Shown piece by piece: positions 8,919-18,035 of a DNA stretch of 64,000 nucleotides. Below the pieces are notes generated by a model, which ran no database searches, had not been told where the DNA came from, and saw only the letters and a list, made by a program, of their open reading frames with translations. The position numbers and the translations under genes were made by a program. Source of the DNA: Ponticaulis sp. (lineage in GTDB: Bacteria; Pseudomonadota; Alphaproteobacteria; Caulobacterales; Hyphomonadaceae); contig PBNO01000002.1 in the NCBI GenBank assembly GCA_002723155.1, positions 769,960-833,959 of the forward strand. Direction: 5' to 3'. Each line of letters starts with the position of its first letter. The first letter of the stretch is position 1.

Positions 8919-10036
8919 CAGAGTTTCGTCTCAGCCTCCAAGAACGCGCGGAGCGGCGCAATTTCTGCTCCTTTTTGCACAAAGGACTTACCAATCCCTT
9001 CCGCAAGGATCAAAGTCAGTGATCCGGATTCTACTTTTTTATCCTGGAACATGTGTTCCAGCAGCTCTTCAGCCTCGAAGCTGCCCGTATTGAGGGCGCT
9101 GAGGGTCGGCGCAAGGCCGGATGTTTCGATAAGGCGTTCGGCGCGTACAACATCCTGCCCCGGGCAGATGCCAAGCTCGCGCGAATAGCGATACGCCATG
9201 CACATGCCTGTCGCGACGGCTTCGCCATGCAGAACGCTTCCGTCAAATCCGCGCGCTTTTTCAATTGCGTGCCCAAATGTGTGACCAAGGTTCAACAGCG
9301 CACGTCGGCCGCGCTCGGTTTCATCGGCAGACACAACATCGGCCTTGGATTCGCAGGAGACTTTCACTGCATTTGCCAGCGCGTTTACGTCGCCAGACAG
9401 AATATCCGGTGTGGCAATTTCCAGATGCTCGAAGAAATCAGGTCGGTCGATCAGGCCGTATTTGATGACTTCGGCATATCCTGCACGCCATTCGCGTGGT
9501 GGCAGCGTTTTCAGAAGCGAGATATCGGCCAGCACCAGAGCGGGCTGGTTGAACAGGCCGATCAGGTTTTTACCAAAGCTGGAATTGATCGCGGTTTTGC
9601 CGCCAACCGAGCTGTCTACCTGCGAAAGAAGCGTTGTTGGCACCTGCACAAATGGCATGCCGCGCTTCATCAGACCCGCTGCAAGACCTGCCAGATCGCC
9701 GATCACGCCGCCACCAAAGGCGATCAGTACGTCATTGCGCTCGGCTTCATGGCTGATCATCCATTCGAGAACTGACTGGAGATTGGCGAAGGATTTCGTT
9801 GCCTCGCCAGCAGGCAGAATATTGGCAATGGCCTCCATGCCGCCGGTCGCAAGGTGAGATTTCAGTGCGTCGCCATGATTATCCCAGACATTTTCGTCCG
9901 TCAGAACGAATACGCGGCGCGCACCCTTTTTCACAATGCCGGAAAGGCGCGTGGCGATGGAGGATAAAACCTCGCCGCCAATCACGATATCATAGGAGCG
10001 ATCTGCCAGATCGACACGAACCAGAGTTTCAGACAT
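8918..10036 (-). CDS. aroB: 3-dehydroquinate synthase
   Basis: 372 residues, full length for AroB. It converts DAHP to 3-dehydroquinate, the second step of the shikimate pathway, using NAD and a divalent metal. NAD-binding motif GGGVIGDLAGLAAGLMKRG and the substrate region VPTTLLSQVDSSVGGKTAIN are present; metal ligands are seen as the Glu of YAEVIKYGLI and the histidines of LNLGHTFGHAIE and LHGEAVATGM. The start overlaps the aroK stop by one base and the stop overlaps the next start by one base, showing tight translational coupling. Confidence 0.97.
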   Translation of the reverse strand: MSETLVRVDLADRSYDIVIGGEVLSSIATRLSGIVKKGARRVFVLTDENVWDNHGDALKSHLATGGMEAIANILPAGEATKSFANLQSVLEWMISHEAERNDVLIAFGGGVIGDLAGLAAGLMKRGMPFVQVPTTLLSQVDSSVGGKTAINSSFGKNLIGLFNQPALVLADISLLKTLPPREWRAGYAEVIKYGLIDRPDFFEHLEIATPDILSGDVNALANAVKVSCESKADVVSADETERGRRALLNLGHTFGHAIEKARGFDGSVLHGEAVATGMCMAYRYSRELGICPGQDVVRAERLIETSGLAPTLSALNTGSFEAEELLEHMFQDKKVESGSLTLILAEGIGKSFVQKGAEIAPLRAFLEAETKL

Positions 10037-10608
10037 CAGCTTTGCGTATAATCCTCAAGCGCTTTCAGGATCGCATTTACAGCTGTTGCGTGCGGTCCTT
10101 CGCGGCTGTCTACCACGATATCTGCCTCTGCATAGACAGGGTTTCGCGTTTCCAGCAGATCAGCGAGGCGCTGTTTCGGGTTTTCTGTCTTCAGAAGCGG
10201 GCGTCCGTCTTTCCGGCTGACCCGTTTCCAGAGCGTTTCAAGGTCGGCGCGTAGCCAGATCGTGACGGCATTCTGTTTCAGCGCCGCGCGGATATCAGGG
10301 TTCATGAAAGCGCCGCCGCCCGTCGCGAGAATATGCTGCGGGCCTTCTAAAAGGCGCTCAATCACGCGCTGTTCGCCGCGACGAAATTCAGTTTCACCAT
10401 GGATAGAGAAAATATCGGTGACAGACAGACCTGCAGCCAGCTCGATCTGCTCATCGCTGTCATAAAACGGGAGGTCCAGCGTATCGGCAAGGCGTCGACC
10501 GACGGACGACTTACCCGCACCCATCAGACCGATGAGTGCAATTGTTTTGCCGTTTGCCACTTTCTGGGCAGATTCTTCAGTATCAGTAGGCACTTCACTT
10601 ATGCGCAT
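10036..10608 (-). CDS. aroK: shikimate kinase
   Basis: 190 residues from the ATG at 10608, which has GGAGG upstream; an in-frame start at 10674 would add an unlikely 22-residue Cys-rich leader. It phosphorylates shikimate using ATP. P-loop GLMGAGKS lies at residues 27-34, the substrate-binding DSDEQIE and RRGEQRVIERL follow, then ATGGGAFM and the lid region SRKDGRPLL. First gene of the aroK-aroB-CNNM operon and divergent from the small membrane peptide gene with 83 bases between starts. Confidence 0.96.
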   Translation of the reverse strand: MRISEVPTDTEESAQKVANGKTIALIGLMGAGKSSVGRRLADTLDLPFYDSDEQIELAAGLSVTDIFSIHGETEFRRGEQRVIERLLEGPQHILATGGGAFMNPDIRAALKQNAVTIWLRADLETLWKRVSRKDGRPLLKTENPKQRLADLLETRNPVYAEADIVVDSREGPHATAVNAILKALEDYTQS

Positions 10609-10691
10609 CTGATTTTGCGCCTCCACAAAACTCGCGATTATACATAAAGGTGAGGTGCAGCAAATATGATGCAAGGCGATAAAGGTTTGAA

Positions 10692-10826
10692 ATGCGAGCT
10701 TTCCTGATCATTCTCGTTCTGGCGGTTGTCCTGATTGGCGGCGCTATCTTCTGGCTGGCTGACAGTGCGGTGAAAAATCCACCGTCGAATGGCGAGCAGC
10801 GTATTGAGGTGGAACTCGATGTTTAA
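10692..10826 (+). CDS. small single-helix membrane peptide
   Basis: 44 residues: MRAFLIILVLAVVLIGGAIF forms one hydrophobic helix, followed by a short polar tail ending VELDV. AAAGG lies six bases before the ATG, a good ribosome site. The stop overlaps the start of the following secreted protein by eight bases, indicating coupled translation. No family recognised. Support comes from the ribosome site, the clean helix and the overlap; conservation cannot be checked here. Confidence 0.65.
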   Translation: MRAFLIILVLAVVLIGGAIFWLADSAVKNPPSNGEQRIEVELDV

Positions 10827-12528
10827 ACAAAGCCTGACGGCCATTGCCGCTGTGCTGGCGGTAAGCGCTGTGCCGGTGACGGCCTCAGCGCAGGGTTTTC
10901 TTGAGAGCACGGGACTCGGAGATATCGACCCGTGGGGTGTCGGCACGATTTCACGTGCTGATGGCGCTCTGCCACTCACTATGTGGGAAGGCAGCACGAC
11001 CGAAGATCTTCTGCCGCTCTTTGCGCGTCTGAACCCGCGCGGCCTGACGCCAACCATGAACACCTTCCTGCGCCGCGTGCTCCTGTCGCCGTCACGCGCG
11101 CCTGAAGGGGCAGGTGCAGACCAGCTGCTCGCTCAGCGTATGCGTCTGATCTGGAGCCTTGGTGAGCTTGAAGCGTACGAAGAGATTGCGCGTCAGCTGC
11201 CAAACGCAGACGGCATTTTGTCAGCGCGCGAAGCGCGGATCGAAATGCAATTCCTGCGCGGCAACCTGGCATCGGCCTGCTCTAACGTTCGTGCATCGAC
11301 GGAGGCGAATGCTTATCTCTACGCGGCACGTGCTGGCTGTTTTGCGCTGGAAGGCAATTATTCGTCTGCCAATCTGGCGCTGGAACTTGCGGCAGAGCTT
11401 GGAACGCCTGACCCGTGGATCACCACGGCAATCGGCGCGATGCAAACCATGCCAGCCGAACCAACAGAACGCGATATTGAACGCCTGCCTGCTGCGAGTT
11501 TTGCGTCCGGCCTGACAACGGCATTGTCACTTGCGGGCAATTTTCCTGTCCGTGATGAAAGCTTTCAGGGGTTGAACCCCGGCTTTGCGCGTGAAATTTC
11601 TGGCCGTAATGACATTTCCCGTGCGCTTCGCATTCAAATGGCGGATGTCGCGACGTTTGCAGGCCTGATGACCACGCAGGAACGGTCTTCAGCGTATCGT
11701 CTGGAGCCAGTTCCGGCACCGCCAATGCCGGTCGCGGGTGAAACGCCAGCCGAAACCGAAGAGACCGACACGCCAGATATCAATGCGCCTGTGAATGCGC
11801 TGGATGAAGCGCTTCAAATGGCTGCCGATCGCGGCACAGAAGAAGCTGATCTGGTTGTCGCAATCCGCCGCGCGCTCGCGCAATCGGGGTCGAATACGGT
11901 TTACTTTACCGAGAATGCCCGACTGCTTCTGCCGGTCATGACACGTCTTCGCGACCTTGATGCGCTCGGTCAGAACGGCGAATACTTCGCTATTGCAGCT
12001 TTTGCTGCGGGTGATCAGCGTCAGGCGACCCGTTTCCAACGCGTGTCCGAGATTGAAGGTGGTCCAGAGCCGGACCTCTTCCTGAAAGCCTGGGTGGATG
12101 GTCTTCGGGTGCTTTCCGGAACCGACAGGTCTCCGGCGTCTGCACGTCTTGCATCGACCCAGCTTGCGCAAGCGGCAAGCGGTGATGGCCAGACGGCTGC
12201 CGCAGCAGAGCTTCTCTATTCGCTCCTTATGGTGGACGGCGTGCTATCACATGAGGCGCGTGATTTCCTGTCGGGAACGGCAGGCGATACGCTGTCAGAA
12301 GGCGACCAGCTGGATATCCAGACGCAAATTCTACTCACATCCGGTCTTCGCGGTGGCTCAACGGGTGAGGGGCTTCTGCGTCTCGTCAGTGCGCTTGGCC
12401 GTCGTCCGGACACATATGCGCCGGAAGACATCGTCGACGTGATCGAGCTCTTGCGCGCAACCGGCTACACGACCGAAGCGCGTGCGCTCGCGGTTGAGGC
12501 GCTCGGCTTCCACCAGATCAGGAACTGA
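10819..12528 (+). CDS. secreted hypothetical protein, alpha-helical repeat type
   Basis: 569 residues from the ATG at 10819. MFKQSLTAIAAVLAVSAVPVTASAQG is a typical Sec signal (cleavage after ASA). The mature protein is Ala/Leu-rich and mostly helical, with repeated short helix pairs such as ANAYLYAARAGCFALEGNYSSANLALELAAELG that look like solenoid (TPR-like) repeats, and a Pro/Glu/Thr linker near residue 300. No enzyme motif is visible. It sits between a membrane peptide and xerD, whose start is one base after its stop, so the three are likely one transcript. A periplasmic scaffold role is a guess; no family name is assigned. Confidence 0.75.
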   Translation: MFKQSLTAIAAVLAVSAVPVTASAQGFLESTGLGDIDPWGVGTISRADGALPLTMWEGSTTEDLLPLFARLNPRGLTPTMNTFLRRVLLSPSRAPEGAGADQLLAQRMRLIWSLGELEAYEEIARQLPNADGILSAREARIEMQFLRGNLASACSNVRASTEANAYLYAARAGCFALEGNYSSANLALELAAELGTPDPWITTAIGAMQTMPAEPTERDIERLPAASFASGLTTALSLAGNFPVRDESFQGLNPGFAREISGRNDISRALRIQMADVATFAGLMTTQERSSAYRLEPVPAPPMPVAGETPAETEETDTPDINAPVNALDEALQMAADRGTEEADLVVAIRRALAQSGSNTVYFTENARLLLPVMTRLRDLDALGQNGEYFAIAAFAAGDQRQATRFQRVSEIEGGPEPDLFLKAWVDGLRVLSGTDRSPASARLASTQLAQAASGDGQTAAAAELLYSLLMVDGVLSHEARDFLSGTAGDTLSEGDQLDIQTQILLTSGLRGGSTGEGLLRLVSALGRRPDTYAPEDIVDVIELLRATGYTTEARALAVEALGFHQIRN

Positions 12529-12529
12529 T

Positions 12530-13462
12530 GTGACACCGGACGATCGCTCCCGGATTGATGCCTATCTTGAAATGCAGGCGGTCGAACGGGCCGCCTCGGA
12601 AAACACGCTGGCGGCCTATCGGCGCGATCTGAAAGATGCGGCCGCCTTTCTCTCTACGCAGGGCGCAGACCTTGCGAGCGCAGACCGTGAAGACCTGACC
12701 GCCTATCAAAGGGCGCTGTCTGATGAAGGCTTCTCGGCGGCGACCATTGCGCGGCGCATTTCTGCGCTTCGCCAGTTCTACCGGTTTGAAGTGGAAGATG
12801 GCTTGCGCGATACCAACCCCGCGCAAGGCTTGTCGTCACCGGATGCAACGCGTCATGTGCCGAAGGTTCTCTCCCGCGATGACGTAGGGGCTTTGCTGGC
12901 GGCGTGTGAAGGCGAGGATAGCAAGGATGTTCGCGATCTTTGCATTCTTGAACTTGTCTATTCGGCGGGCCTTCGTGCCTCGGAGGTCTGCGCGCTACCC
13001 ATGGCAGCGCTTCATACTGTGCGCGACGGTTATATTCGGGTGCTGGGCAAGGGTCAGAAAGAACGACTTTGCCCCGTGGGCGGTCCCGCGCAGCGCGCGC
13101 TGGATGACTGGCTGATCGAGCGCCACGCGCATCTGCCTAAAAAGAACCGGGACGCAGCGGAGCGGTTTGTTTTCCCGTCTGGCGGCGTGGACGGGCATAT
13201 CTCGCGGCGCACACTGCAGAACATTATCCGCGACCGGTCTTTGAGGGCGGGGCTAAATGCGGCTGATATCTCACCGCATACGCTGCGCCATGCATTTGCG
13301 ACCCATATGCTGCAGGGCGGGGCAGACCTTAGAACCGTGCAGGTTCTGCTCGGTCATGCCGATATCTCAACAACCCAGATTTACACCCATCTTTTGACCG
13401 AAGATCTGGCGGATATGCTTGCTGCAGCGCACCCGCTGGCGCAGTCATCCCGCAAAAAATAA
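12530..13462 (+). CDS. xerD: site-specific tyrosine recombinase XerD
   Basis: 310 residues from the GTG at 12530. The N-terminal core-binding SAM-like domain begins with IDAYLEMQAVERAASENTLAAYRRDL; the catalytic domain shows the Arg of SAGLRASEV, HTLRHAFATHM with His-x-x-Arg, LGHADISTTQIYTH with the last His and nucleophile Tyr. XerD with XerC resolves chromosome dimers at dif. The upstream in-frame start at 12482 lies inside the previous gene and is unlikely. XerC versus XerD was decided by the overall similarity of the N-terminal domain and is not certain. Confidence 0.9.
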   Translation: MTPDDRSRIDAYLEMQAVERAASENTLAAYRRDLKDAAAFLSTQGADLASADREDLTAYQRALSDEGFSAATIARRISALRQFYRFEVEDGLRDTNPAQGLSSPDATRHVPKVLSRDDVGALLAACEGEDSKDVRDLCILELVYSAGLRASEVCALPMAALHTVRDGYIRVLGKGQKERLCPVGGPAQRALDDWLIERHAHLPKKNRDAAERFVFPSGGVDGHISRRTLQNIIRDRSLRAGLNAADISPHTLRHAFATHMLQGGADLRTVQVLLGHADISTTQIYTHLLTEDLADMLAAAHPLAQSSRKK

Positions 13463-13576
13463 CCCGTAAAGGCGCGGCATTTCGGGCGATCTGGAAATTT
13501 TCCCTTCACATTGCAGTGCAGCAGACATAGTTTCCCCCTCAAATACAAAACATCTTCAAACCTCGGGGAACACAGT

Positions 13577-14632
13577 ATGTCAGCGACGAAACCGCCACAG
13601 CTCTTCTACAAGTCACTCGCCATTGGTGCGCCAGCACCGCTTCGTGAGCAGCCGGTGAATGTCGAGCGCATGATCCACTTTGTGCCGCCGCACCTTGATA
13701 AAGTGCGCGCCAAGGTTCCGGATATGGCGAAGAAGGTCGATGTGATCCTTGCAAACCTTGAGGACGCTATTCCGGCAGACGCAAAAGACGCTGCGCGCGC
13801 TGGCGCTGTTGAAATGGGTAAAACGGTCGATTTCAAAGCCTCCAACACAGGCTTCTGGTCCCGCGTAAACTGCCTGAACTCACCATGGTTTCTGGAAGAC
13901 GTAACCACGCTTCTGGCTGAAGTTGGTGATGCGCTGGACGTTCTGATGATCCCGAAGGTTGAAGGCCCGTGGGATATTCACTTCGTTGACCAGCTGCTGG
14001 CACAGCTCGAAGCCAAGCACGGCATTAAAAAGCCGATCGGCATTCACGCGATTCTGGAAACAGCTGAAGGCGTGAAAAACGTCGAGCAGATCGCGCTGGC
14101 CTCTCCGCGCATGCACGGCATCTGCCTCGGCCCGGCGGACCTTGCAGCCTCCCGTAAGATGAAAACGACCCGTGTCGGCGGTGGTCATCCGTTCTACCGC
14201 GTGATTGAAGATCCGGTCGAAGGCCGCGAGCGCATGAATGCGCAGCAGGACCCGTGGCACTACACCATCGCGCGTATGGTTGATGCCTGCGCGTCTGCCG
14301 GCATCAAGGCGATGTATGGCCCGTTCGGCGATATCTCCGACCTCGACGCTTGCGAACAGCAATTCCGCAACGCCTTCCTGCTCGGTTGTGACGGTGCATG
14401 GTCACTTCACCCGAACCAGATCGACATTGCGAAAAAGGTCTTCTCACCAGACCCTGACGAAGTGAAGTTTGCGGCGCGCATTCTGGAAGCCATGCCGGAT
14501 GGCACAGGCGTTGTGATGCTCGACGGTAAAATGCAGGACGATGCGACCTGGAAACAGGCGAAAGTCATCGTCGATCTGGCGAAACTCGTCGCCCAGAAAG
14601 ACCCTGAATACAAAGAAGCCTACGGGTTCTAA
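13577..14632 (+). CDS. HpcH/HpaI–citrate lyase family, L-malyl-CoA/beta-methylmalyl-CoA lyase-like
   Basis: 351 residues from the ATG at 13577, preceded by GGGGAA; an upstream start at 13511 is less likely. The TIM-barrel CoA-lyase features are [18 protein letters not shown] (metal/CoA region), [42 protein letters not shown] and GPFGDISD, with [14 protein letters not shown] near the end. These match Mcl1-type enzymes that split malyl-CoA or methylmalyl-CoA into glyoxylate plus acetyl- or propionyl-CoA. It is somewhat longer than Mcl1 and could act on a related substrate. A clear terminator follows. It stands alone, without other ethylmalonyl-CoA pathway genes in view. Confidence 0.82.
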   Translation: MSATKPPQLFYKSLAIGAPAPLREQPVNVERMIHFVPPHLDKVRAKVPDMAKKVDVILANLEDAIPADAKDAARAGAVEMGKTVDFKASNTGFWSRVNCLNSPWFLEDVTTLLAEVGDALDVLMIPKVEGPWDIHFVDQLLAQLEAKHGIKKPIGIHAILETAEGVKNVEQIALASPRMHGICLGPADLAASRKMKTTRVGGGHPFYRVIEDPVEGRERMNAQQDPWHYTIARMVDACASAGIKAMYGPFGDISDLDACEQQFRNAFLLGCDGAWSLHPNQIDIAKKVFSPDPDEVKFAARILEAMPDGTGVVMLDGKMQDDATWKQAKVIVDLAKLVAQKDPEYKEAYGF

Positions 14633-14653
14633 TGTAGCAGGAACCTACAACAG

Positions 14654-14684
14654 AAGCCCCGCCGGATCAGGAGGGGCTTTTTTG
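14654..14684 (+). terminator. rho-independent terminator of the CoA-lyase gene
   Basis: AAGCCCC (14654-14660) pairs with GGGGCTT ending at 14679, followed by a run of T. It comes 22 bases after the stop and also sits just past the convergent AraC gene stop. Confidence 0.8.
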
Positions 14685-14690
14685 TTTGCG

Positions 14691-15530
14691 TTAAACGCCA
14701 GTCCTCTGCCTGTGCAAGGCAGCAGGCGTAAGGCCGGACATGGCTTTCACATCGCGCGCCATATGCGCCTGATCTGAAAACCCGAAATCATAGGCAAGGC
14801 CCGCCCAATCCGGCGTTTCATAGCGCATCATCGTCTGGACCAATCTTTGATGGCGGACATAGCGCGCATAGGCTTTGGGCGAGAGGCCGATCCGGTCTGT
14901 GCTGACCCGCCTCAACGTCCGGCCTGACATATCTGCAAAATCTGTCAGTGCGTTGATCTCCATTTGCCCGTTATGCTCACGAATGGCCTGCAGAGCCGCA
15001 AACATGCCGCTTGCTGCCGGTGCAATCGTCTCGATCTGACGGGAGATGAGGCGCAGCAATGCCTCTGCAATTGCTTCTGCCGCTGCGCCGCTTTCAGCCA
15101 GCCTGCGCAGATGATCGCCTGCGAGCGTAAGATGGATCGGCCAGTCCGGATTGGTATCTGATATCTCTGATGGCCTGAGGCCAAGCAGGGGGATCGCATA
15201 TTCAGGAAAAAGCCGTGCGGCGATAATCTCCAGCCCGTGTGGCGTATCCTGAGAGACCGGCTGCGTTACCGGCCCGAGCAGGCGAAGCGATACCTCTTCC
15301 ACCCTGCCGTCAGCGCCGAACCGGCGGAATACGGCAAGGCAGGTTTTCCAGTGGCCGGTGAGTGTCTGGCGCGACAGCGTTCGGCCCACCCCGCCATAAA
15401 TCCAGAGGCTTTCTACACCGCGCGGCAGGTCGTCGGGCCTGTCATTCCAGCGATATTCGCCCAGCGGGTCGCAAAATGGCAGAGAAAACGAGGCGTGGCC
15501 GAAATCTTCAATACGCGCAGCGCCGGGCAT
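14691..15530 (-). CDS. AraC family transcriptional regulator
   Basis: 279 residues from the ATG at 15530, chosen because GAGAGGA lies eight bases before it; further upstream in-frame starts would overlap the divergent gene. The N-terminal part (about 1-150) is the ligand-type domain found in AraC proteins with a YxWNDRPDDLP opening. The C-terminal DNA-binding domain has two HTH motifs: ALTDFADMSGRTLRRVSTD and the final DWAGLAYDFGFSDQAHMARD, with GLSPKAYARYVRHQRL between. Its likely target is the divergent secreted-protein gene 34 bases away. Confidence 0.88.
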   Translation of the reverse strand: MPGAARIEDFGHASFSLPFCDPLGEYRWNDRPDDLPRGVESLWIYGGVGRTLSRQTLTGHWKTCLAVFRRFGADGRVEEVSLRLLGPVTQPVSQDTPHGLEIIAARLFPEYAIPLLGLRPSEISDTNPDWPIHLTLAGDHLRRLAESGAAAEAIAEALLRLISRQIETIAPAASGMFAALQAIREHNGQMEINALTDFADMSGRTLRRVSTDRIGLSPKAYARYVRHQRLVQTMMRYETPDWAGLAYDFGFSDQAHMARDVKAMSGLTPAALHRQRTGV

Positions 15531-15564
15531 GCGAGCGATCCTCTCTAACGAAGGAGAGACCGAC

Positions 15565-16599
15565 ATGCTGTATCGACTGGCCTGCATTATCTGCGCCTCT
15601 TGCATTGCCCTGACTGCGCCGGCAATCGCGGATGGCCATGCGCATGAAGAGCTGATCATAACCGAGAACGGCATCACATGGCTCGACCTTCCAGATCACA
15701 AAAACGGCACCACGACATTTGATCTCTGGATGTCGCCGGGGCGCGCCTTCACCGGATTTCTGTTCCGCGCGCCAGACGCCCAAAACGGCGAAATCCTCTA
15801 TCTGCGCCATCACCAGCAAGGCAATCCGGACGCATGGCAGTATCACCCGCGCTATAACGGGCATCAGGCTTATCAGATCTATCAGGGTGAAGGTTTCGCA
15901 GGCGTGACGAATGTCACCATGGGGGAATGGGTGAGCGGAGAGTTGGTGGTGTCTGACGATCAGGCCATTTTGCGCGTGAATGGCGAGGTCGTCGCTGCGG
16001 TCGGCGATCTCATCCGCGACCCTGCATCCGGACAGATTGGCGTCTGGTCTTTGCGGGGCGAGCGTCGCTTCCGCAATCTCAGCTTCTCGCCTGAGGTGGA
16101 AGACATTTCCGCGCTCGTGCCGCCCCCGGAAGAGCCGGTCTCGACAGAGGGCCTCATTGCAGACTGGTCATTCAGCGCGACAGTGTCCGCTGAGGTGGCG
16201 CTCAGCCCCGACGGTGTCACCTATGAAAACGCGCTGACTGCCGGGCATAGAGGGCTGGTGGATATGAACCAGCTTGCGCCGCTCTCACCTGAGGCGAACG
16301 CCATCTTTGCCTCCGTCACGGTGGCGTCGCCCGAGGCGCAAATGGTGCTGCTCGATCTGGCATTCTCCGATAAGGCCAGCGTTTTCCTGAATGGCGAGCT
16401 TCTCTATGTCGGTTCGGATGTCTTCCTGACGCGCGATTATCGTTTCCTCGGCACAGCGGGCTTTAATGATACCGTCCCGCTTTATCTCTCCGCAGGTGAT
16501 AACCAGCTTGAAATCGCCGTCACAGAACAGGAAGGCGGCTGGACGATTGGCGGTATTTTGCGCGGCGGTGAGGGCGTGACGACGCGTCTTCGCGACTAG
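15565..16599 (+). CDS. secreted hypothetical protein with concanavalin/DUF1080-like fold
   Basis: 344 residues from the ATG at 15565, with AAGGAGAG upstream. The signal peptide LACIICASCIALTAPAIADG is followed by a beta-rich domain (about 30-185) with GFLFRAPDAQNGEILYLRHH, WQYHPRYNGHQAYQIYQG, SDDQAILRVNGEVVA and GQIGVWSLRG. This pattern resembles the laminin-G/DUF1080-type jelly rolls that bind or cleave sugars. A second beta region (about 205-340) includes DKASVFLNGELLYVGSD. The AraC regulator reads away from it and probably controls it. No catalytic site can be named, so the role is open. Confidence 0.65.
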   Translation: MLYRLACIICASCIALTAPAIADGHAHEELIITENGITWLDLPDHKNGTTTFDLWMSPGRAFTGFLFRAPDAQNGEILYLRHHQQGNPDAWQYHPRYNGHQAYQIYQGEGFAGVTNVTMGEWVSGELVVSDDQAILRVNGEVVAAVGDLIRDPASGQIGVWSLRGERRFRNLSFSPEVEDISALVPPPEEPVSTEGLIADWSFSATVSAEVALSPDGVTYENALTAGHRGLVDMNQLAPLSPEANAIFASVTVASPEAQMVLLDLAFSDKASVFLNGELLYVGSDVFLTRDYRFLGTAGFNDTVPLYLSAGDNQLEIAVTEQEGGWTIGGILRGGEGVTTRLRD

Positions 16600-16670
16600 C
16601 GGGGTAATCGACCGGCAATTCCCTAAGGAGAGGCTTGCGCGGTGCGGGTTTAGCTGACTATCTCCACCCT

Positions 16671-17528
16671 ATGACGACTGCATCTGATACCACCCGTTTC
16701 TTTGATCTCGACCCGACCGACGACCCGAACAAATGGACGCTTGATGTTTCCATGGGCATTTCGGTGGGCCCGCCAAAGCATAAATTCCTGTTTGGCGGTG
16801 TGGGCCTCGCCTCTGCGATCCGCGCGCTGGAACTCACCCATGAGCGACCGCTGATCTGGGCGACGGCGCAGTATCTCTCCTTTGCCCAGCCTGGCGAGAC
16901 GGTGAATGTGGATGTACGCGCCGCGACCGAGGGCAAGAACATCACGCAGGCGCGCGTGCTCGGCCATGTGGGCGACCGCGAGATTTACACGGTGAACGCC
17001 GCCGTCGGGTCACGTGGCAAAGAGCTTGATCACCAATGGCTGGAAATGCCGGATGTGGCCCCGCCTATGGATTGTGAGGCTCTGCCGCGCTTCCGCCCGA
17101 AGGTGGATGACGAGCCGGATGATCTGCAGCAGCGCCTGCATACCCGCGTGGCCCATGGCCGCTATGGCAAGAAGCGCAATGAGGGCGGCCTGTCAGAAGA
17201 TGGCCGCGCTGTGCTCTGGTCCCGCCCGATGGACCCGAATACGCCAATTGATGCCACTATGCTTGCTGTGATCGCGGATTTTGTGCCAGGCGCAACGGGC
17301 AATGCGCTGGGCCTGCAGGCGGGCGCAAACTCGCTCGATAACACCATTCGTATCCGCAAGATTGTGCCAACTGAATGGGTGTGCGCCGACCTGCATATTC
17401 AGGGCATTCATGACGGCTTCGTGCATGGTGAGGCGCGCCTTTTTGCTGAAGATGGCACGCTTATGGCTGTCGCCTCACAGTCGGGTATTGTCCGCATCTG
17501 GGATGAGAACGGTAAGCGCTTTAAGTGA
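16671..17528 (+). CDS. acyl-CoA thioesterase, double-hotdog (TesB-like)
   Basis: 285 residues from the ATG at 16671; a TTG at 16635 with AAGGAG just upstream is an alternative start adding 12 residues. Two hotdog halves are seen: the N-terminal half includes FLFGGVGLASAIRALE and TAQYLSFAQPGETVNVDV, the C-terminal half DATMLAVIADFVPGATG, SLDNTIRIRKIVPTEWV and GEARLFAEDGTLMAVASQSG. This layout is that of TesB/4HBT_3 thioesterases that hydrolyse medium- to long-chain acyl-CoA. It is followed at once by the palindrome-rich region around the GIY-YIG gene. Confidence 0.82.
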   Translation: MTTASDTTRFFDLDPTDDPNKWTLDVSMGISVGPPKHKFLFGGVGLASAIRALELTHERPLIWATAQYLSFAQPGETVNVDVRAATEGKNITQARVLGHVGDREIYTVNAAVGSRGKELDHQWLEMPDVAPPMDCEALPRFRPKVDDEPDDLQQRLHTRVAHGRYGKKRNEGGLSEDGRAVLWSRPMDPNTPIDATMLAVIADFVPGATGNALGLQAGANSLDNTIRIRKIVPTEWVCADLHIQGIHDGFVHGEARLFAEDGTLMAVASQSGIVRIWDENGKRFK

Positions 17529-17545
17529 GCGGGTGAAACCCGCTC
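17527..17545 (+). repeat. dyad GAGCGGGT-GAA-ACCCGCTC
   Basis: Perfect 8-base arms with a GAA loop, beginning inside the thioesterase stop codon. No T-run follows, so it is not a classic terminator. It abuts the next palindrome without a gap. Confidence 0.7.
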
Positions 17546-17565
17546 ATCCCTGCGAAGGCAGGGAT
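17546..17565 (+). repeat. extragenic palindrome ATCCCTGC-GAAG-GCAGGGAT
   Basis: Perfect 8-base arms with a GAAG tetraloop. The layout (AT, C-rich arm, GAAG, G-rich arm, AT) is that of a family of extragenic palindromes I know from general alphaproteobacterial sequence, and it is repeated at 17588 with other stem bases. Confidence 0.75.
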
Positions 17566-17580
17566 CTCGTCAACACAAGC

Positions 17581-17622
17581 ACCGAAGATGCCCTTGAAGA
17601 AGGGCATCCAAGCTTAGACCTC
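17581..17622 (+). repeat. GIY-YIG-flanking palindromic repeat, left copy
   Basis: The core is ATGCCCTT-GAAG-AAGGGCAT (17588-17607), followed by the tail CCAAGCTTAGACCTC. The whole 42-base unit recurs at 18036-18077 on the other side of the GIY-YIG gene, with two stem base pairs changed on both arms so that pairing is kept. Confidence 0.8.
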
Positions 17623-17654
17623 AACACCAGCACATGCCTCACGATTTAAGCATG

Positions 17655-17676
17655 GGTTCCCGTCTTCACGGGAACC
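17655..17676 (-). repeat. palindrome GGTTCCCGT-CTTC-ACGGGAACC, inverted orientation
   Basis: Perfect 9-base arms. Read on the minus strand the loop is GAAG and the hairpin is followed by CATGCTTAAAT, resembling the CCAAGCTTAGA tail of the flanking units, so this is probably a third, inverted member. It lies 57 bases before the GIY-YIG start. Confidence 0.65.
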
Positions 17677-17732
17677 TGCGGCGTTTCAATATTGCCCTTC
17701 CAATAATGGCCGTTCTGCCCTTCAATCTCTGA

Positions 17733-18020
17733 ATGGCATTTTACGTCTACCTGCTTGCGAGCCAGAAAAACGGCACACTGTATTGTGGCCACACTGACGA
17801 CATTGCCTCGCGAGTTCACGCCCATAAGGAAGGACGCGGTGCAGCTTTCACCCGCCGCTATCATGTAAATCGTCTCGTCTGGTATGAACTGCATGACACA
17901 CGCGATGCTGCAAAAACGCGCGAATACCAGATCAAGAAGTGGAACAGAGCGTGGAAGGTCAGGCTCATTGAGGAAGGGAACCCTGATTGGATCGACCTCT
18001 ACCTGCAACTCAATCACTAA
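17733..18020 (+). CDS. small GIY-YIG nuclease-domain protein
   Basis: 95 residues, a whole UPF0213/YhbQ-like single-domain GIY-YIG protein. The signature is FYVYLLAS (GIY position varied to YVY/L) then GTLYCGHTDDIASRVHAHKEGRGAAFTRRY (YIG position as YCG, catalytic Arg in SRV) and the metal-binding Glu expected in the later helices (RLVWYELHD, AAKTREYQIKKW). Such domains cut DNA or form part of mobile-element machinery; the cellular role of the small ones is unsettled. No good ribosome site is seen before the ATG. It is bracketed by palindromic repeats with GAAG or GCAG loops, which suggests a partnership like that of REP sequences with their transposases. Confidence 0.85.
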   Translation: MAFYVYLLASQKNGTLYCGHTDDIASRVHAHKEGRGAAFTRRYHVNRLVWYELHDTRDAAKTREYQIKKWNRAWKVRLIEEGNPDWIDLYLQLNH

Positions 18021-18035
18021 GCATTTGCCCCACGC

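Noticed and set aside
12530-13462. Tyrosine recombinase as an integrase marking a genomic island
   Set aside because: Its length and motifs are those of housekeeping XerC/XerD, and there are no phage genes, tRNA or flanking repeats nearby.
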